DNA of 64,000 nucleotides from the NCBI RefSeq assembly GCF_018771565.1, contig NZ_CP076326.1, positions 2,108,001 to 2,172,000 of the forward strand, given 5' to 3'. This document shows positions 1-8,583 of the stretch, one piece after another; within the stretch, counting starts at the first letter, position 1, and the number at the start of each line of letters is the position of its first letter. The notes under the pieces are model-generated. The model did not search any database and was not told the DNA's origin. It saw nothing but the letters and a program-made list of their open reading frames with translations. This DNA comes from Thermoflexus hugenholtzii (lineage in GTDB: Bacteria > Chloroflexota > Anaerolineae > Thermoflexales > Thermoflexaceae). A program made the position numbers and the translations under genes.

Positions 1-383
1 ATGCAGATCACCTTGATGTCCACATTGCGTCGGGCGGCGTGGATCAGGTGGTTCCCGCCGATGGCCGCCAGGTCCCCATCCCCGCTGAACACTGTGACCA
101 TCAGCTCGGGCTTCATCAGCTTGAGGCCGATGGCGAAGGGGATGGGGCGCCCATGGGTGACGTGATACGAATCCAGGTTCATATAGCCGGGCACCCGCGC
201 CGTGCAGCCGATGCCCGAGACCACCACATGGCGCTCCACCGGGATGCCGGACTCCAGGATCGCCTGGGCGTAACAGCGCATCACGATGCCGATGCCGCAC
301 CCCGGGCACCAGATATGGGGCATGCGGTCCCGGCGGATGAGATCATCCAGGGGATGCTTTTCCGCCACCCACGCGTGCGCCAT
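1..383 (-). CDS. korB: 2-oxoacid:ferredoxin oxidoreductase beta (TPP) subunit, C-terminal part missing
   Basis: This is the thiamine-diphosphate-binding subunit of a cytoplasmic complex that oxidatively decarboxylates a 2-oxoacid to an acyl-CoA and reduces ferredoxin. Only the first 127 residues lie in the window; the gene runs off the left edge. Visible are WCPGCGIG (residues 25-32), the GIGCTAR stretch (57-63) and the Mg/TPP motif GDGD (101-104) followed by GGNHLIHAARR. Translation starts at the ATG at 383 and overlaps the end of the alpha-subunit gene by 41 bases, so the two are probably translationally coupled. The substrate (2-oxoglutarate, pyruvate or another 2-oxoacid) cannot be decided from this fragment. 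A gamma subunit is not visible and may lie beyond the edge. Confidence 0.9.
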   Translation of the reverse strand, partial: MAHAWVAEKHPLDDLIRRDRMPHIWCPGCGIGIVMRCYAQAILESGIPVERHVVVSGIGCTARVPGYMNLDSYHVTHGRPIPFAIGLKLMKPELMVTVFSGDGDLAAIGGNHLIHAARRNVDIKVIC

Positions 384-1533
384 GGAAGGCTGCCTCCCGA
401 ATGGCCTGCAGGATCGGATCCGGCGGGATCATCGCCCCGCCGGCGTGGAAAACCCCCTTCACGGGCTGGGAGACGTAGCGTTCGACCTCGCAGATCATCT
501 GACCCAGGTTCATCTCCGCCACGATGAAGACCTCCGCCTGCTTCGCCAGCTCCCGCACCACCTCGGCCGGGAAAGGCCAGAGGGAGATCAGCCGCAACAG
601 CCCGGCGGGGATCCCCATGCGGCGGGCGTCCGCCACCGCCCGCCGGGCCGAACGGGCGGTGCACCCGTAAGAGATGACCACGATCTTCGCGTCCTCCAGC
701 GCATACGTGTCGTAGCGGATCATCTGATGGGCGTTCCGCCGCACCTTCTCCACCAGCCGGGTCACCAGGCGGTGATGCGTCTCGGCGGACATGTCCGGGT
801 AGCCCCGCTCGTCGTGGGTCAGCCCGGTGAAGTGCACCCGATATCCCTCCCCGGCGTGCACCATAGGAGGGACCAGGTCCTCATCTTCCACCAGGAAAGG
901 TTTGAACCCGTTGCCGGCGGGATAGCGGGGCCGCTTCCGCTCCCAGCGGGGGATCTGGTCTTCGGGCGGGATCACCACTCGCTCGACCATGTGACCGACC
1001 ACCTCATCGGCCATCACCATCACCGGGATCCGGAAGCGATCGGCCACGTTGAAGGCCAGCACCGTGAGATCGAACATCTCCTGAGGGGACCATGGGGCAT
1101 AGGCCGCGATCTCGTAATCCCCGTGGGAGCCCCAGCGGGCCTGCATCACATCCGCCTGGCCGGGGAGCGTGGGCAGCCCGGTGGAGGGGGAGCCGCGCTG
1201 CACATCCACGATCACACAGGGGATCTCCAGCATGGCCGCCAGGCCCACGCTCTCCATCATCAGACTGAAGCCCGGGCCGGAGGTGGCGGTCATCGCCCGG
1301 GCGCCGGCCGCCGAGGCGCCGAGCACCGCCATGATGCTGGCGATCTCGTCCTCCATCTGGATGAAGACCCCTCCCACCTCCGGGAGGCGCTGGGCCATGC
1401 GCTCGGCGATCTCCGTGGAGGGGGTGATGGGATACCCGGCGAAGAAGCGGCACCCCGCAGCGATGGCCCCCTCGGCGCAGGCATGGTCGCCGTGCATGAA
1501 ATGAACGCCCGTCAACACACCCCGGCCCGTCAT
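343..1533 (-). CDS. korA: 2-oxoacid:acceptor oxidoreductase alpha subunit, KorA-like
   Basis: This 396-residue protein is the alpha subunit of the same oxidoreductase as the truncated beta subunit downstream. The family signature YPITPSTE is at residues 34-41. It is followed by the glutamate-containing segment QMEDEIAS and the glycine-rich TATSGPGFS stretch that builds the TPP/substrate pocket. The length fits stand-alone KorA-type subunits that lack the fused gamma domain. Its ATG overlaps the TGA of the ferredoxin gene upstream (ATGA, 1530-1533), and its 3' end overlaps korB by 41 bases, giving a tightly coupled D-A-B order. 2-Oxoglutarate or a branched-chain 2-oxoacid is the likeliest substrate by family; this is inference. 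Confidence 0.9.
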   Translation of the reverse strand: MTGRGVLTGVHFMHGDHACAEGAIAAGCRFFAGYPITPSTEIAERMAQRLPEVGGVFIQMEDEIASIMAVLGASAAGARAMTATSGPGFSLMMESVGLAAMLEIPCVIVDVQRGSPSTGLPTLPGQADVMQARWGSHGDYEIAAYAPWSPQEMFDLTVLAFNVADRFRIPVMVMADEVVGHMVERVVIPPEDQIPRWERKRPRYPAGNGFKPFLVEDEDLVPPMVHAGEGYRVHFTGLTHDERGYPDMSAETHHRLVTRLVEKVRRNAHQMIRYDTYALEDAKIVVISYGCTARSARRAVADARRMGIPAGLLRLISLWPFPAEVVRELAKQAEVFIVAEMNLGQMICEVERYVSQPVKGVFHAGGAMIPPDPILQAIREAAFHGARVGGGKASPG

Positions 1534-1814
1534 GCCGAGTCCACCTCAAGGGTGAAGATGGCGAACTCCGGGCAGACCATCATGCAGAACTCGCAATGGA
1601 CACAGGCGTTCTCTTTGCCGGGCGCGATCTCCGGGTAGTGGTAACCGCGCGAGTTCATCCGGCTGGACATGCGGAGCACCTGCTGGGGACAGAACTCCAC
1701 ACACATCTGACAGCCCTTGCAGCGCTCGGGGATGAGGAAAACCTGCCCCCGTGGGATCCGAACCTGGGTCAGGTTCAGCGGCTGCCGAGCGTAGACCCGC
1801 ATGATGCCCCCCAT
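1530..1814 (-). CDS. korD: 2x[4Fe-4S] ferredoxin-type delta subunit (KorD-like)
   Basis: This small electron-transfer subunit carries two complete CxxCxxCxxxCP motifs, CKGCQMCVEFCP and CVHCEFCMMVCP, separated by about 30 residues. It would pass electrons from the TPP subunit to free ferredoxin. The frame is open further upstream to 1919, but that extension looks unlike the family. I prefer the ATG at 1814, or the second ATG at 1802, which follows a run of six G. The stop overlaps the korA start by four bases, so it is the first gene of a korD-korA-korB unit that diverges from the por genes on the other strand. Confidence 0.88.
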   Translation of the reverse strand: MGGIMRVYARQPLNLTQVRIPRGQVFLIPERCKGCQMCVEFCPQQVLRMSSRMNSRGYHYPEIAPGKENACVHCEFCMMVCPEFAIFTLEVDSA

Positions 1815-1937
1815 ATCGGCGGCTGGGGCGGCTCCGGGCACAGCGCGGCACGATGACAGCGGGGAGAGACCAGCGATGCAACCGCCCGCAGTCTCACAGG
1901 GTCGACAACGCTGGTTCAATTCTCACCTTAAGAAAAT

Positions 1938-1968
1938 GATCACCCCTGTTGTAGTAATTTTGATCACC
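1938..1968. promoter_or_regulatory. Direct repeat TGATCACC in the divergent kor/por intergenic region
   Basis: The octamer TGATCACC occurs at 1938-1945 and again at 1961-1968, with start points 23 bases apart (about two helical turns) and A/T-rich flanks. Part of each copy, TGATCA, is itself palindromic. The pair sits in an AT-rich patch close to the korD side of the 363-base divergent intergenic region. This looks like a tandem operator, but no regulator is encoded nearby and I cannot assign convincing -35/-10 boxes. Confidence 0.35.
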
Positions 1969-2057
1969 TGATCCCTGTGACTTCCATCACGAGGAGGGAA
2001 GGCCGGGCGAACGCCACGTGGGAACTCGACATTCTTCACCCCAAAAGCGGGCCGGAG

Positions 2058-2093
2058 ATCACTGGAGAAATCCCCGCGCGATTCTACAGTGAT
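2058..2093. promoter_or_regulatory. Inverted repeat ATCACTG/CAGTGAT upstream of porG
   Basis: ATCACTG at 2058-2064 is mirrored by CAGTGAT at 2087-2093, with a 22-base spacer. It lies 85 bases before the porGD start. It could be a half-site pair for a dimeric regulator. The half-sites are short, so chance occurrence is possible. Confidence 0.25.
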
Positions 2094-2177
2094 TTGTAGA
2101 GGAAAATCGACGACGATCCGGGTTCGCCCCGGAAGCCTCACCGTGGCCGTCCGGGATTCCGCGAAGGGAGAGCTGCG

Positions 2178-3092
2178 ATGGGGGAGATGATCGAAATCCG
2201 ATGGCATGGGCGCGGGGGCCAGGGGGTGGTGACCGCCGCCCGCCTCCTGGCGGAGGCGGCCATGGAGGCCGGGTACTTCATCCAGGCCTTTCCAGATTAT
2301 GGGCCGGAACGCAGCGGGGCGCCCATCCGGGCCTTCACCCGCCTCAGCCGCTCCCCGATCTCCCTGCACTCGCAGGTGCAGGCGCCGGATCTCGTGATCG
2401 TGCTGGATGAAACCCTCCTGGGGGATCCGACCATCCTGGAAGGGCTGAAGCCCGAGGGCTGGCTGGTGGTCAACTCCGGACTGCCTCCGGACCGGGTCCG
2501 GGCCCGGGCGCGGGGCTATCCGGGCCGCCTGGCCCTCCTGGATGCCACCCGGATCGCCCTGGAGGTCCTGCAGCGGAACCTCCCCAACACGCCGTTGCTG
2601 GGCGCCCTGGCCCGGGTGACCGGGCTCTTTTCCCTGGAAGATCTCACCCGCCACCTCCACCATCACCTCGCCCCCAAATTCGGGGAGGCCATCGTCCAGG
2701 CTAACCTGGAAGCGGTCCGCCGGGGCTTTGAGGAGGTGCGCATCGATCCCGGCCGGATCCCGGCGGGCGAATGGGCGCTGGAAGCCTCCACGGCGGGGAT
2801 GGCCCTCCCCTGGTTTGAGCTGCCCCGGGGCGGCCTGATCCTGGACGCCGGGAACGCTGTGGCGTATGCCACGGGAGGCTGGCGGACCTTCCGGCCGGTG
2901 GTGGAGATGGAGAAATGCACGCACTGCCTCTACTGCTGGCTCTACTGTCCGGATGATGCGGTTCGGGTGGCCGGCGGGCGGTTCGTGGGCTTCGATGAGC
3001 TCCACTGCAAAGGATGCGGGATCTGCGCGGCCGTCTGCCCGCCCAAGGCCATCACCATGGTCGAGGAAGCCCGTGTGATGGCCGGAGCGTAA
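2178..3092 (+). CDS. porG: 2-oxoacid:ferredoxin oxidoreductase gamma subunit fused to a 2x[4Fe-4S] delta domain
   Basis: This 304-residue protein fuses two subunits. The N-terminal gamma domain (about 1-190) has the CoA-binding-type start with GRGGQGV at 11-17 and the conserved PDYGPERSGAP stretch. The C-terminal domain (about 235-304) is a ferredoxin with CxxCxxCxxxCP motifs at 247-258 and 277-288. Fused PorG-PorD proteins occur in pyruvate oxidoreductases. The start follows an AAGGGAGAG ribosome-binding sequence. The porA gene begins 11 bases after the stop, with AAGGAGG in the gap. Compared with the divergent kor set, where delta is a separate protein, this is a distinct complex, most likely pyruvate:ferredoxin oxidoreductase. 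Confidence 0.92.
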   Translation: MGEMIEIRWHGRGGQGVVTAARLLAEAAMEAGYFIQAFPDYGPERSGAPIRAFTRLSRSPISLHSQVQAPDLVIVLDETLLGDPTILEGLKPEGWLVVNSGLPPDRVRARARGYPGRLALLDATRIALEVLQRNLPNTPLLGALARVTGLFSLEDLTRHLHHHLAPKFGEAIVQANLEAVRRGFEEVRIDPGRIPAGEWALEASTAGMALPWFELPRGGLILDAGNAVAYATGGWRTFRPVVEMEKCTHCLYCWLYCPDDAVRVAGGRFVGFDELHCKGCGICAAVCPPKAITMVEEARVMAGA

Positions 3093-3103
3093 GGAGGTGC
3101 GCG

Positions 3104-4357
3104 ATGGGCCGATGGATGGCGCTGGAAGGCACCGAGGCGGTGGCCTACGCGATGAAGCAGATCGCCCCGGACGTGGTGGCCGCTTACCCCATCACCCCTC
3201 AGACCGGGATCGTGCAGACCTTCGCCCAGTTCGTGGCGGACGGGGAGGTCCCCACGGAGTTCATTCAGGCGGAGAGCGAGCACAGCGCCCTGAGCGCCTG
3301 CGTGGGCGCGGCGGCCGCAGGGGCCCGCGCCATGACCGCCACCTCCTCCCAGGGCCTGGCCCTGATGTGGGAGATCCTCCCCATTGCCGCCGCGATGCGG
3401 CTGCCCATCGTGATGCCCGTCGTCAACCGGGCCCTCTCCGCGCCCATCAACATCCATTGCGACCACTCCGACTCCATGGGCGCCCGGGACACGGGCTGGA
3501 TCCAGATCTATTCGGAGAACGCTCAGGAGGCCTACGATAACACCCTGCAGGCCGTGCGCATCGCGGAGCACCCCCAGGTCCGCCTGCCTGTGATGGTGAT
3601 GCAGGACGGCTTCATCACCAGCCACGCGGTGGAGCGCGTGTGGGTGGAGGACGACGATGCGGTGCGGGCCTTCCTGGGGACCTATCAGCCGGCCTGCACG
3701 CTCCTGAACTTCGAGCGGCCGCTCACCTTCGGGGCCCTGGATTTCTACGACTATTACTTCGAACACAAACGCCACCAGGTGGAGGCCATGCGCCGGGCGA
3801 AAGACGCGATCCTGGAGGTGGCCGAGGATTTCGCCCGACGCTTCGGACGCCGCTACGGGCTCTTCGAGACCTACCAGCTGGAGGACGCCGAGGTGGCGGT
3901 GGTGGTCCTCTCCTCCACCGCCGGGACCGCCCGCGTGGCGGTGGACAACCTGCGGCGGATGGGCTGGCGGGTCGGCCTGCTCAAGCCGCGGGTTTATCGT
4001 CCCTTCCCGGATCATGAGATCATCGCCGCCCTGCGGCACCTGCGGGCCATCGGCGTGATGGACCGGGCCATCGCTTTCGGGGCGCTGGAGAACGGAGGCC
4101 CCCTCTGGCTGGATCTGCTGGCGGCCGCCCACCGCCACGGCCTGCACATCCCCATTGCGGACTACGTGTTCGGCCTGGGCGGGCGGGACATCACCCCCTC
4201 GGAGATCGAGGGGATCTTCACCGACCTGATGCAGATCGCCGATCGCGGCGCGGTCACCCGCCCGGTCACCTACGTGGGGGTCCGCGGCGAGCTGCCGCTG
4301 CCCAGCCCCGCCGAGTGGTCCCTCTGGATCCCCGAGGCCACGATGGCCGGCGATTGA
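3104..4357 (+). CDS. porA: Pyruvate:ferredoxin oxidoreductase alpha subunit
   Basis: This 417-residue alpha subunit is of the PorA type. YPITPQTG near residue 28 and the segment around ESEHSALSA and ATSSQGLALMWE are characteristic of pyruvate oxidoreductases rather than KorA. The later HCDHSDSMGARDTGWIQ region also matches the pyruvate group. I chose the ATG at 3104, preceded by AAGGAGGTGCGCG, over an upstream in-frame ATG that would overlap porG. It converts pyruvate plus CoA to acetyl-CoA and CO2 with reduction of ferredoxin. In the reverse direction it could fix CO2; the direction cannot be read from sequence. Confidence 0.93.
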   Translation: MGRWMALEGTEAVAYAMKQIAPDVVAAYPITPQTGIVQTFAQFVADGEVPTEFIQAESEHSALSACVGAAAAGARAMTATSSQGLALMWEILPIAAAMRLPIVMPVVNRALSAPINIHCDHSDSMGARDTGWIQIYSENAQEAYDNTLQAVRIAEHPQVRLPVMVMQDGFITSHAVERVWVEDDDAVRAFLGTYQPACTLLNFERPLTFGALDFYDYYFEHKRHQVEAMRRAKDAILEVAEDFARRFGRRYGLFETYQLEDAEVAVVVLSSTAGTARVAVDNLRRMGWRVGLLKPRVYRPFPDHEIIAALRHLRAIGVMDRAIAFGALENGGPLWLDLLAAAHRHGLHIPIADYVFGLGGRDITPSEIEGIFTDLMQIADRGAVTRPVTYVGVRGELPLPSPAEWSLWIPEATMAGD

Positions 4358-4367
4358 GGAGGTCCCC

Positions 4368-5312
4368 ATGGCGGCTACTCCTCTGAACCTGAAGATCCTG
4401 TCGGAAAAGCCCACGCCTCTCTCCAGCGGGCACCGCCTGTGTGCCGGATGCGCGGAGGCCATCATCGTGAAGCAGGTCCTGCTGGCCATCGACGACCCGG
4501 TGGTGGTGATCAACGGCACCGGCTGTCTGGAGGTCTCCACCACCATCTTCCCCTACACGGCGTGGCGCGTGCCCTGGATCCACGTGGCCTTCGAGAACAC
4601 CGCCGCCGTGGCCGCGGGGGTGGAGGCCGCTTACCGCGCCCTCGTCCGCCGGGGGGTCCTCCCGGCCGACCGCCGGGTGGTCTTCGTGGCCTTCGCCGGG
4701 GATGGAGGGAGCTACGATATCGGCCTTCAGGCCCTCTCAGGGGCGCTGGAACGCGGGCACCGCTTCCTCTACGTGTGTCTGGACAACGAAGGCTACATGA
4801 ACACCGGCATCCAGCGCTCCGGTGCCACCCCCCGGGGGGCCTGGACCACCACCACGCCGGTGGGGAAGGTCATGCCGGGCAAACCCCAGTGGCGCAAGGA
4901 TCTGACCGCCATCGTCGCCGCCCACCGGATCCCTTATGTGGCCCAGGTCGCCCCCTCCCACTGGAAGGATCTGATGACCCGGGTGCGCAAGGCCGTGGCC
5001 AGCGGAGGCCCTGCCTTCCTGAACGCCCTTTCCGACTGCAACCGGGGCTGGCGGCACGATCCGGCCCAGACCATCGAGGTCACCCGCCTGGCCGTCGAGA
5101 CATGCTACTGGCCCCTCTTCGAGGTCGAGGATGGGGTGTGGCGGCTGAACTACCGGCCGCGCCGCAAGCTCCCCATCACCGAATACCTCCGGCTCCAGGG
5201 CCGGTTCGCTCACCTGCTCCGGCCGGAGTTCCAGGACCTGGTGGCGGAGATCCAGGCGGAGGTGGATCGACGCTGGGAGGAGCTGCTGCGTCGCTGCGGT
5301 GAGACGGCCTGA
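4368..5312 (+). CDS. porB: Pyruvate:ferredoxin oxidoreductase beta (TPP) subunit
   Basis: This 314-residue TPP-binding subunit has LCAGC at 24-28, TGCLEV at 51-56 and a later cysteine in LSDCNRGW. These are the cysteines expected to hold the proximal [4Fe-4S] cluster in PorB. GDGGSYDIG provides the Mg-TPP motif, and DNEGYMNTG is also typical of PorB. It starts 10 bases after porA with a GAGGAGG-type site. The set porGD-porA-porB is complete here. Confidence 0.93.
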   Translation: MAATPLNLKILSEKPTPLSSGHRLCAGCAEAIIVKQVLLAIDDPVVVINGTGCLEVSTTIFPYTAWRVPWIHVAFENTAAVAAGVEAAYRALVRRGVLPADRRVVFVAFAGDGGSYDIGLQALSGALERGHRFLYVCLDNEGYMNTGIQRSGATPRGAWTTTTPVGKVMPGKPQWRKDLTAIVAAHRIPYVAQVAPSHWKDLMTRVRKAVASGGPAFLNALSDCNRGWRHDPAQTIEVTRLAVETCYWPLFEVEDGVWRLNYRPRRKLPITEYLRLQGRFAHLLRPEFQDLVAEIQAEVDRRWEELLRRCGETA

Positions 5313-5348
5313 ACCCCTTCGGCAACCCTGAGCACGGAGAGGCGTGCG

Positions 5349-5864
5349 ATGCTGGTAGCGCGAGATATCATGACCCCCAACCCGGTCACCGTCCGGCCGG
5401 ACGACCCGCTGGGCGTAGCGGTGGAGAAGATGCGCTCCCGTCGCTGCCGGCGGCTGCCGGTGGTGGAGGGGGACCGGCTGGTGGGGATCATCACGGATCG
5501 GGATGTGCGACTGGCCCTGAATTCCCCGCTGGTGCTCCACGAACGGCGCTCGGACCGGCTCCTCCTGGAGCATGTGCCGGTGCGGGCCTGCATGACGCCT
5601 GACCCCATCACGGTCTCCCCGGATACCCCGCTGATCGAGGTGGTGCGTCTGATGCGGGATCACAAGTTCGGCGGGGTGCCCGTCGTCGAGGGAGATCGCC
5701 TGGTCGGGATCATCACCGAGACGGATCTCATGGATCTGCTCATCCGGCTCCTGGAGTTCGGCGTGGATGAGATCCCCTGGAGCCGGATGCGACGCCCCGA
5801 GAGCGCTTCCGCCTTCCCGATCCCATCGGGAGCCCCTTCATCCAACGCTTCCAGGCGGGCGTGA
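5349..5864 (+). CDS. Tandem CBS-domain protein
   Basis: This 171-residue cytoplasmic protein consists of two CBS motifs that form one Bateman module. The first repeat contains MTPNPVTVRPDDPL, RRLPVVEGDRLVGIITDRD. The second contains MTPDPITVSPDTPL and GGVPVVEGDRLVGIITETD. Such modules bind adenine nucleotides and usually sense energy state. There is no fused catalytic domain, and the last 35 residues are low-complexity Ser/Pro/Ala. It starts 36 bases after porB behind a GGAGAGG site, so it may be cotranscribed and modulate that complex; this is inference from position only. A long palindrome follows the gene. Confidence 0.85.
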   Translation: MLVARDIMTPNPVTVRPDDPLGVAVEKMRSRRCRRLPVVEGDRLVGIITDRDVRLALNSPLVLHERRSDRLLLEHVPVRACMTPDPITVSPDTPLIEVVRLMRDHKFGGVPVVEGDRLVGIITETDLMDLLIRLLEFGVDEIPWSRMRRPESASAFPIPSGAPSSNASRRA

Positions 5865-5899
5865 GCCTTCCGAGGATCCTGGAACGACCCTTCCCGTCG

Positions 5900-5927
5900 G
5901 CGCAGGGCCTGGATCCAGGCCCTGCGC
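5900..5927 (+). terminator. Perfect 28-base palindrome after the CBS gene, putative terminator
   Basis: The 28 bases form a perfect palindrome (GCGCAGGGCCTGG and its complement around a central AT), 36 bases past the CBS stop. No T-run follows, so this may be a weak or Rho-assisted terminator or an mRNA-stabilising hairpin. Confidence 0.5.
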
Positions 5928-6086
5928 TCCTCCGTTCCTCCCCGCTCCCGACGCCCGGAGCCCGGCCGCGCCGTTCCGATGCCCGCCTGGCCGGCTCCGG
6001 CCACAGGATGCGCGGGGACCTCCGAAAGCAGGTGGAGTAAACTGGGAAACAGGAACCGCCGGAATTCGGAACGCGCGGAGGTCAGG

Positions 6087-7196
6087 ATGCACATCGGGAT
6101 CCCGAAAGAGCGCCGACCGGAGGAATACCGGGTGAGCCTCACCCCGGCAGGGGTGGAGATGCTGACCCAGGCCGGACATACGGTGTGGGTGGAGAGCGGG
6201 GCGGGCCTGGGAGCCGGCTTCACGGATGAGGACTACCGCCGCGCAGGCGCTCAGATCGTCTACTCCGGGCCTGAGGTCTACGGACGGGCGGATCTCGTCG
6301 TGAAGGTGGCGCGGCCCACTCAGGAGGAGTTCGAATGGCTGCGGGAGGGCCAGGCCCTGATGGGCTTCCTCCATCTCGCCGCCGCCCGACGGGACAAGAT
6401 CGAGATCCTGCTCCGGCGGCGGATCACCGCCATCGCCTACGAGACGGTGCAGGCCGACGACGGGAGCCTCCCCATCCTGGCTCCGATCAGCGCCATCGCC
6501 GGACGCATGGCCGCCCATGTAGCGGCCACCCTGCTTCAGAACGACCGGGGGGGCAAAGGGATCCTCCTGGGCGGCGCCCCGGGCGTCCCACCCGCTGAGG
6601 TGGTGATCCTGGGGGCCGGCGTCGTAGGCTCCAACGCCGCCCGGGCCTTCGCCGGCATGGGAGCCAGCGTCTACGTGCTGGACAAAGACATCCGCCGGCT
6701 CCAGCGCCTCGAGGAGCTGTGCGGAAGCCAGGTCATCACCATGGTTTCCCATCCTTATAACCTGCGCAAGGTCGTCCGCTTCGCCGATGTGCTGATCGGC
6801 GCCGTGCTGGTGCCCGGCGCCCGCACGCCCATCCTGGTCACCCGGGAGATGGTCCGCGCCATGAAACCCCGTTCCCTGATCATGGACATCTCCATCGATC
6901 AGGGCGGGTGCGTCGAGACCAGCCGCCCCACCACCCATCGCGACCCCACCTTCGTCGAGGAGGGGGTGATCCACTACGCGGTGCCCAACATGACCGGCGT
7001 GCTGGGGCGGACCGCCACGCACGCGCTGACGAACGCTCTCTGGCCCTTCCTGGAGGAGATCGCCCGGGTGGGTCTGGAGGAGGCCCTGGATCGGGATCCT
7101 GCCCTGGCCCGCGGGGTGAACACGCGGGAGGGCCGGGTGACCCACCCGGAGCTGGCCCGCGTTCTGGAGATGGAGGCTTCGATCCGCCAGGGGTGA
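6087..7196 (+). CDS. ald: Alanine dehydrogenase
   Basis: NAD-dependent L-alanine dehydrogenase interconverts alanine with pyruvate plus ammonia. The 369-residue length matches the family. Visible are the N-terminal IGIPKE..EYRVSLTP substrate segment, the VVKVARPTQEEF lysine region, the GFLHLAA histidine region and a Rossmann dinucleotide motif VVILGAGVVGSNAARAF. The ATG at 6087 follows GGAGGTCAGG; an upstream in-frame extension to 5979 is not family-like. A 222-base gap containing a palindrome separates it from the CBS gene, so it may have its own promoter. Its product feeds directly into the pyruvate oxidoreductase encoded just upstream. Confidence 0.93.
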   Translation: MHIGIPKERRPEEYRVSLTPAGVEMLTQAGHTVWVESGAGLGAGFTDEDYRRAGAQIVYSGPEVYGRADLVVKVARPTQEEFEWLREGQALMGFLHLAAARRDKIEILLRRRITAIAYETVQADDGSLPILAPISAIAGRMAAHVAATLLQNDRGGKGILLGGAPGVPPAEVVILGAGVVGSNAARAFAGMGASVYVLDKDIRRLQRLEELCGSQVITMVSHPYNLRKVVRFADVLIGAVLVPGARTPILVTREMVRAMKPRSLIMDISIDQGGCVETSRPTTHRDPTFVEEGVIHYAVPNMTGVLGRTATHALTNALWPFLEEIARVGLEEALDRDPALARGVNTREGRVTHPELARVLEMEASIRQG

Positions 7197-7217
7197 TCCT
7201 CGTCGAGGAGGCATCCG

Positions 7218-8537
7218 ATGTCCTGGATGGAACTCTACCGCGAGAAGCTGATGACGCCGGAGGAAGCCGTCCGTCGCTACATCCGATCCGGGATGCGGGT
7301 GTTCCTCTCGGGGAACTGCGGGGTCCCTCAGCGCCTGTTAGCCGCCCTGGTGGAATACGCCCCTCAGCTGGAGAACGTGGAGATCGTGCAGGTCCTCACC
7401 GTGGGCCCCGCGGATTATGTGGCCCCCGGCATGGAGCGGCACATCCGCGTCAACACCCTCTTCATCAGCGACAACGTTCGTCGGGCCGTCCAGGAGGGTC
7501 GGGCCGATTTCACCCCCTGTTTCCTCTCTGAGATCCCCGGCCTGTTCCGCAGCGGCCGGCTCCCTCTGGACGTGGCCCTCATCCAGGTCTCGCCGCCGGA
7601 TGAGCATGGGTTCTGCTCCTTTGGGGTGGAGGTGGGGATCACCAAGCCGGCGGCCCAGTCGGCGCGCGTGGTGATCGCGGAGGTCAATGAACACATGCCC
7701 CGCACCCTGGGCGACAGCTTCATCCACATCTCCCGGCTCACCGCCGTCGTCCCTGTCTCCTACCCTCTCCCCGAGGTCCACATGGCGGAGCAGTCCGAGG
7801 TGGCCCGGCGCATCGCTGAGCACATCGCCGCCATGGTCCCGGACGGCGCCACGCTGCAGACCGGCATCGGGGCCATCCCCGACGCCGTCCTCCGGGCGCT
7901 TACGAATCACAAGGACCTGGGGATCCACACCGAGCTGTTCTCCGATGGGATCATCGATCTGGTGGAGAAAGGGGTGATCACGGGGGAGCGGAAAACCCTG
8001 CACCCCGGGAAGATCGTGGCCGGCTTCATGCTGGGCACCCGCCGGCTCTACGAGTTCGTCCACGACAACCCGATCTTTGAGCTGCATCCCACCGATTACG
8101 TGAACGACCCCTTCATCATCGCCCAAAACGAACGCATGGTGGCTATCAACTCCGCCATCGAGGTGGATCTCACCGGGCAGGTCTGCGCGGACAGCATCGG
8201 CCATCTCTTCTACAGCGGGGTGGGCGGGCAGCTGGATTTCATCTACGGCGCCTCCCGATCCCGCGGGGGGCTGCCTATCATCGCCCTGCCCAGCACCGCC
8301 CGCCTGAAGGATGGGACGGTGATCAGCCGCATCGTGCCCACCCTCAAACCCGGCGCCGGCGTCACCACCACCCGCAACCATGTCCGCTTCGTGGTCACCG
8401 AGTGGGGGGTGGCGGATCTCTATGGGAAGACCATCCGCCAGCGGGCCCGCGCCCTGATCGAGATCGCCCACCCGGACTTCCGGGAAGAGCTGGAGCGCGC
8501 CGCCTACGAGCTGCGTTATCTGCGGGAGGACCGATGA
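7218..8537 (+). CDS. Acetyl-CoA hydrolase/CoA-transferase family protein
   Basis: This 439-residue protein belongs to the family that contains 4-hydroxybutyrate CoA-transferase and acetyl-CoA hydrolase. GIGAIPDAVL and GIHTELFSDGIIDL are visible; the Glu in the latter is the expected acyl-enzyme nucleophile. The C-terminal half carries the GQVCADSIG and YSGVGGQLDFI motifs. It starts 21 bases after ald with a GAGGAGG site. With por and ald it could move CoA between acetyl-CoA and another acid, recovering or spending acetate. The exact acyl donor and acceptor cannot be told apart from sequence. Confidence 0.88.
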   Translation: MSWMELYREKLMTPEEAVRRYIRSGMRVFLSGNCGVPQRLLAALVEYAPQLENVEIVQVLTVGPADYVAPGMERHIRVNTLFISDNVRRAVQEGRADFTPCFLSEIPGLFRSGRLPLDVALIQVSPPDEHGFCSFGVEVGITKPAAQSARVVIAEVNEHMPRTLGDSFIHISRLTAVVPVSYPLPEVHMAEQSEVARRIAEHIAAMVPDGATLQTGIGAIPDAVLRALTNHKDLGIHTELFSDGIIDLVEKGVITGERKTLHPGKIVAGFMLGTRRLYEFVHDNPIFELHPTDYVNDPFIIAQNERMVAINSAIEVDLTGQVCADSIGHLFYSGVGGQLDFIYGASRSRGGLPIIALPSTARLKDGTVISRIVPTLKPGAGVTTTRNHVRFVVTEWGVADLYGKTIRQRARALIEIAHPDFREELERAAYELRYLREDR

Positions 8538-8583
8538 CCCGGCGGCGCGCTTCTTGAACCTGTGATCCGGATGAAAGAACAGG

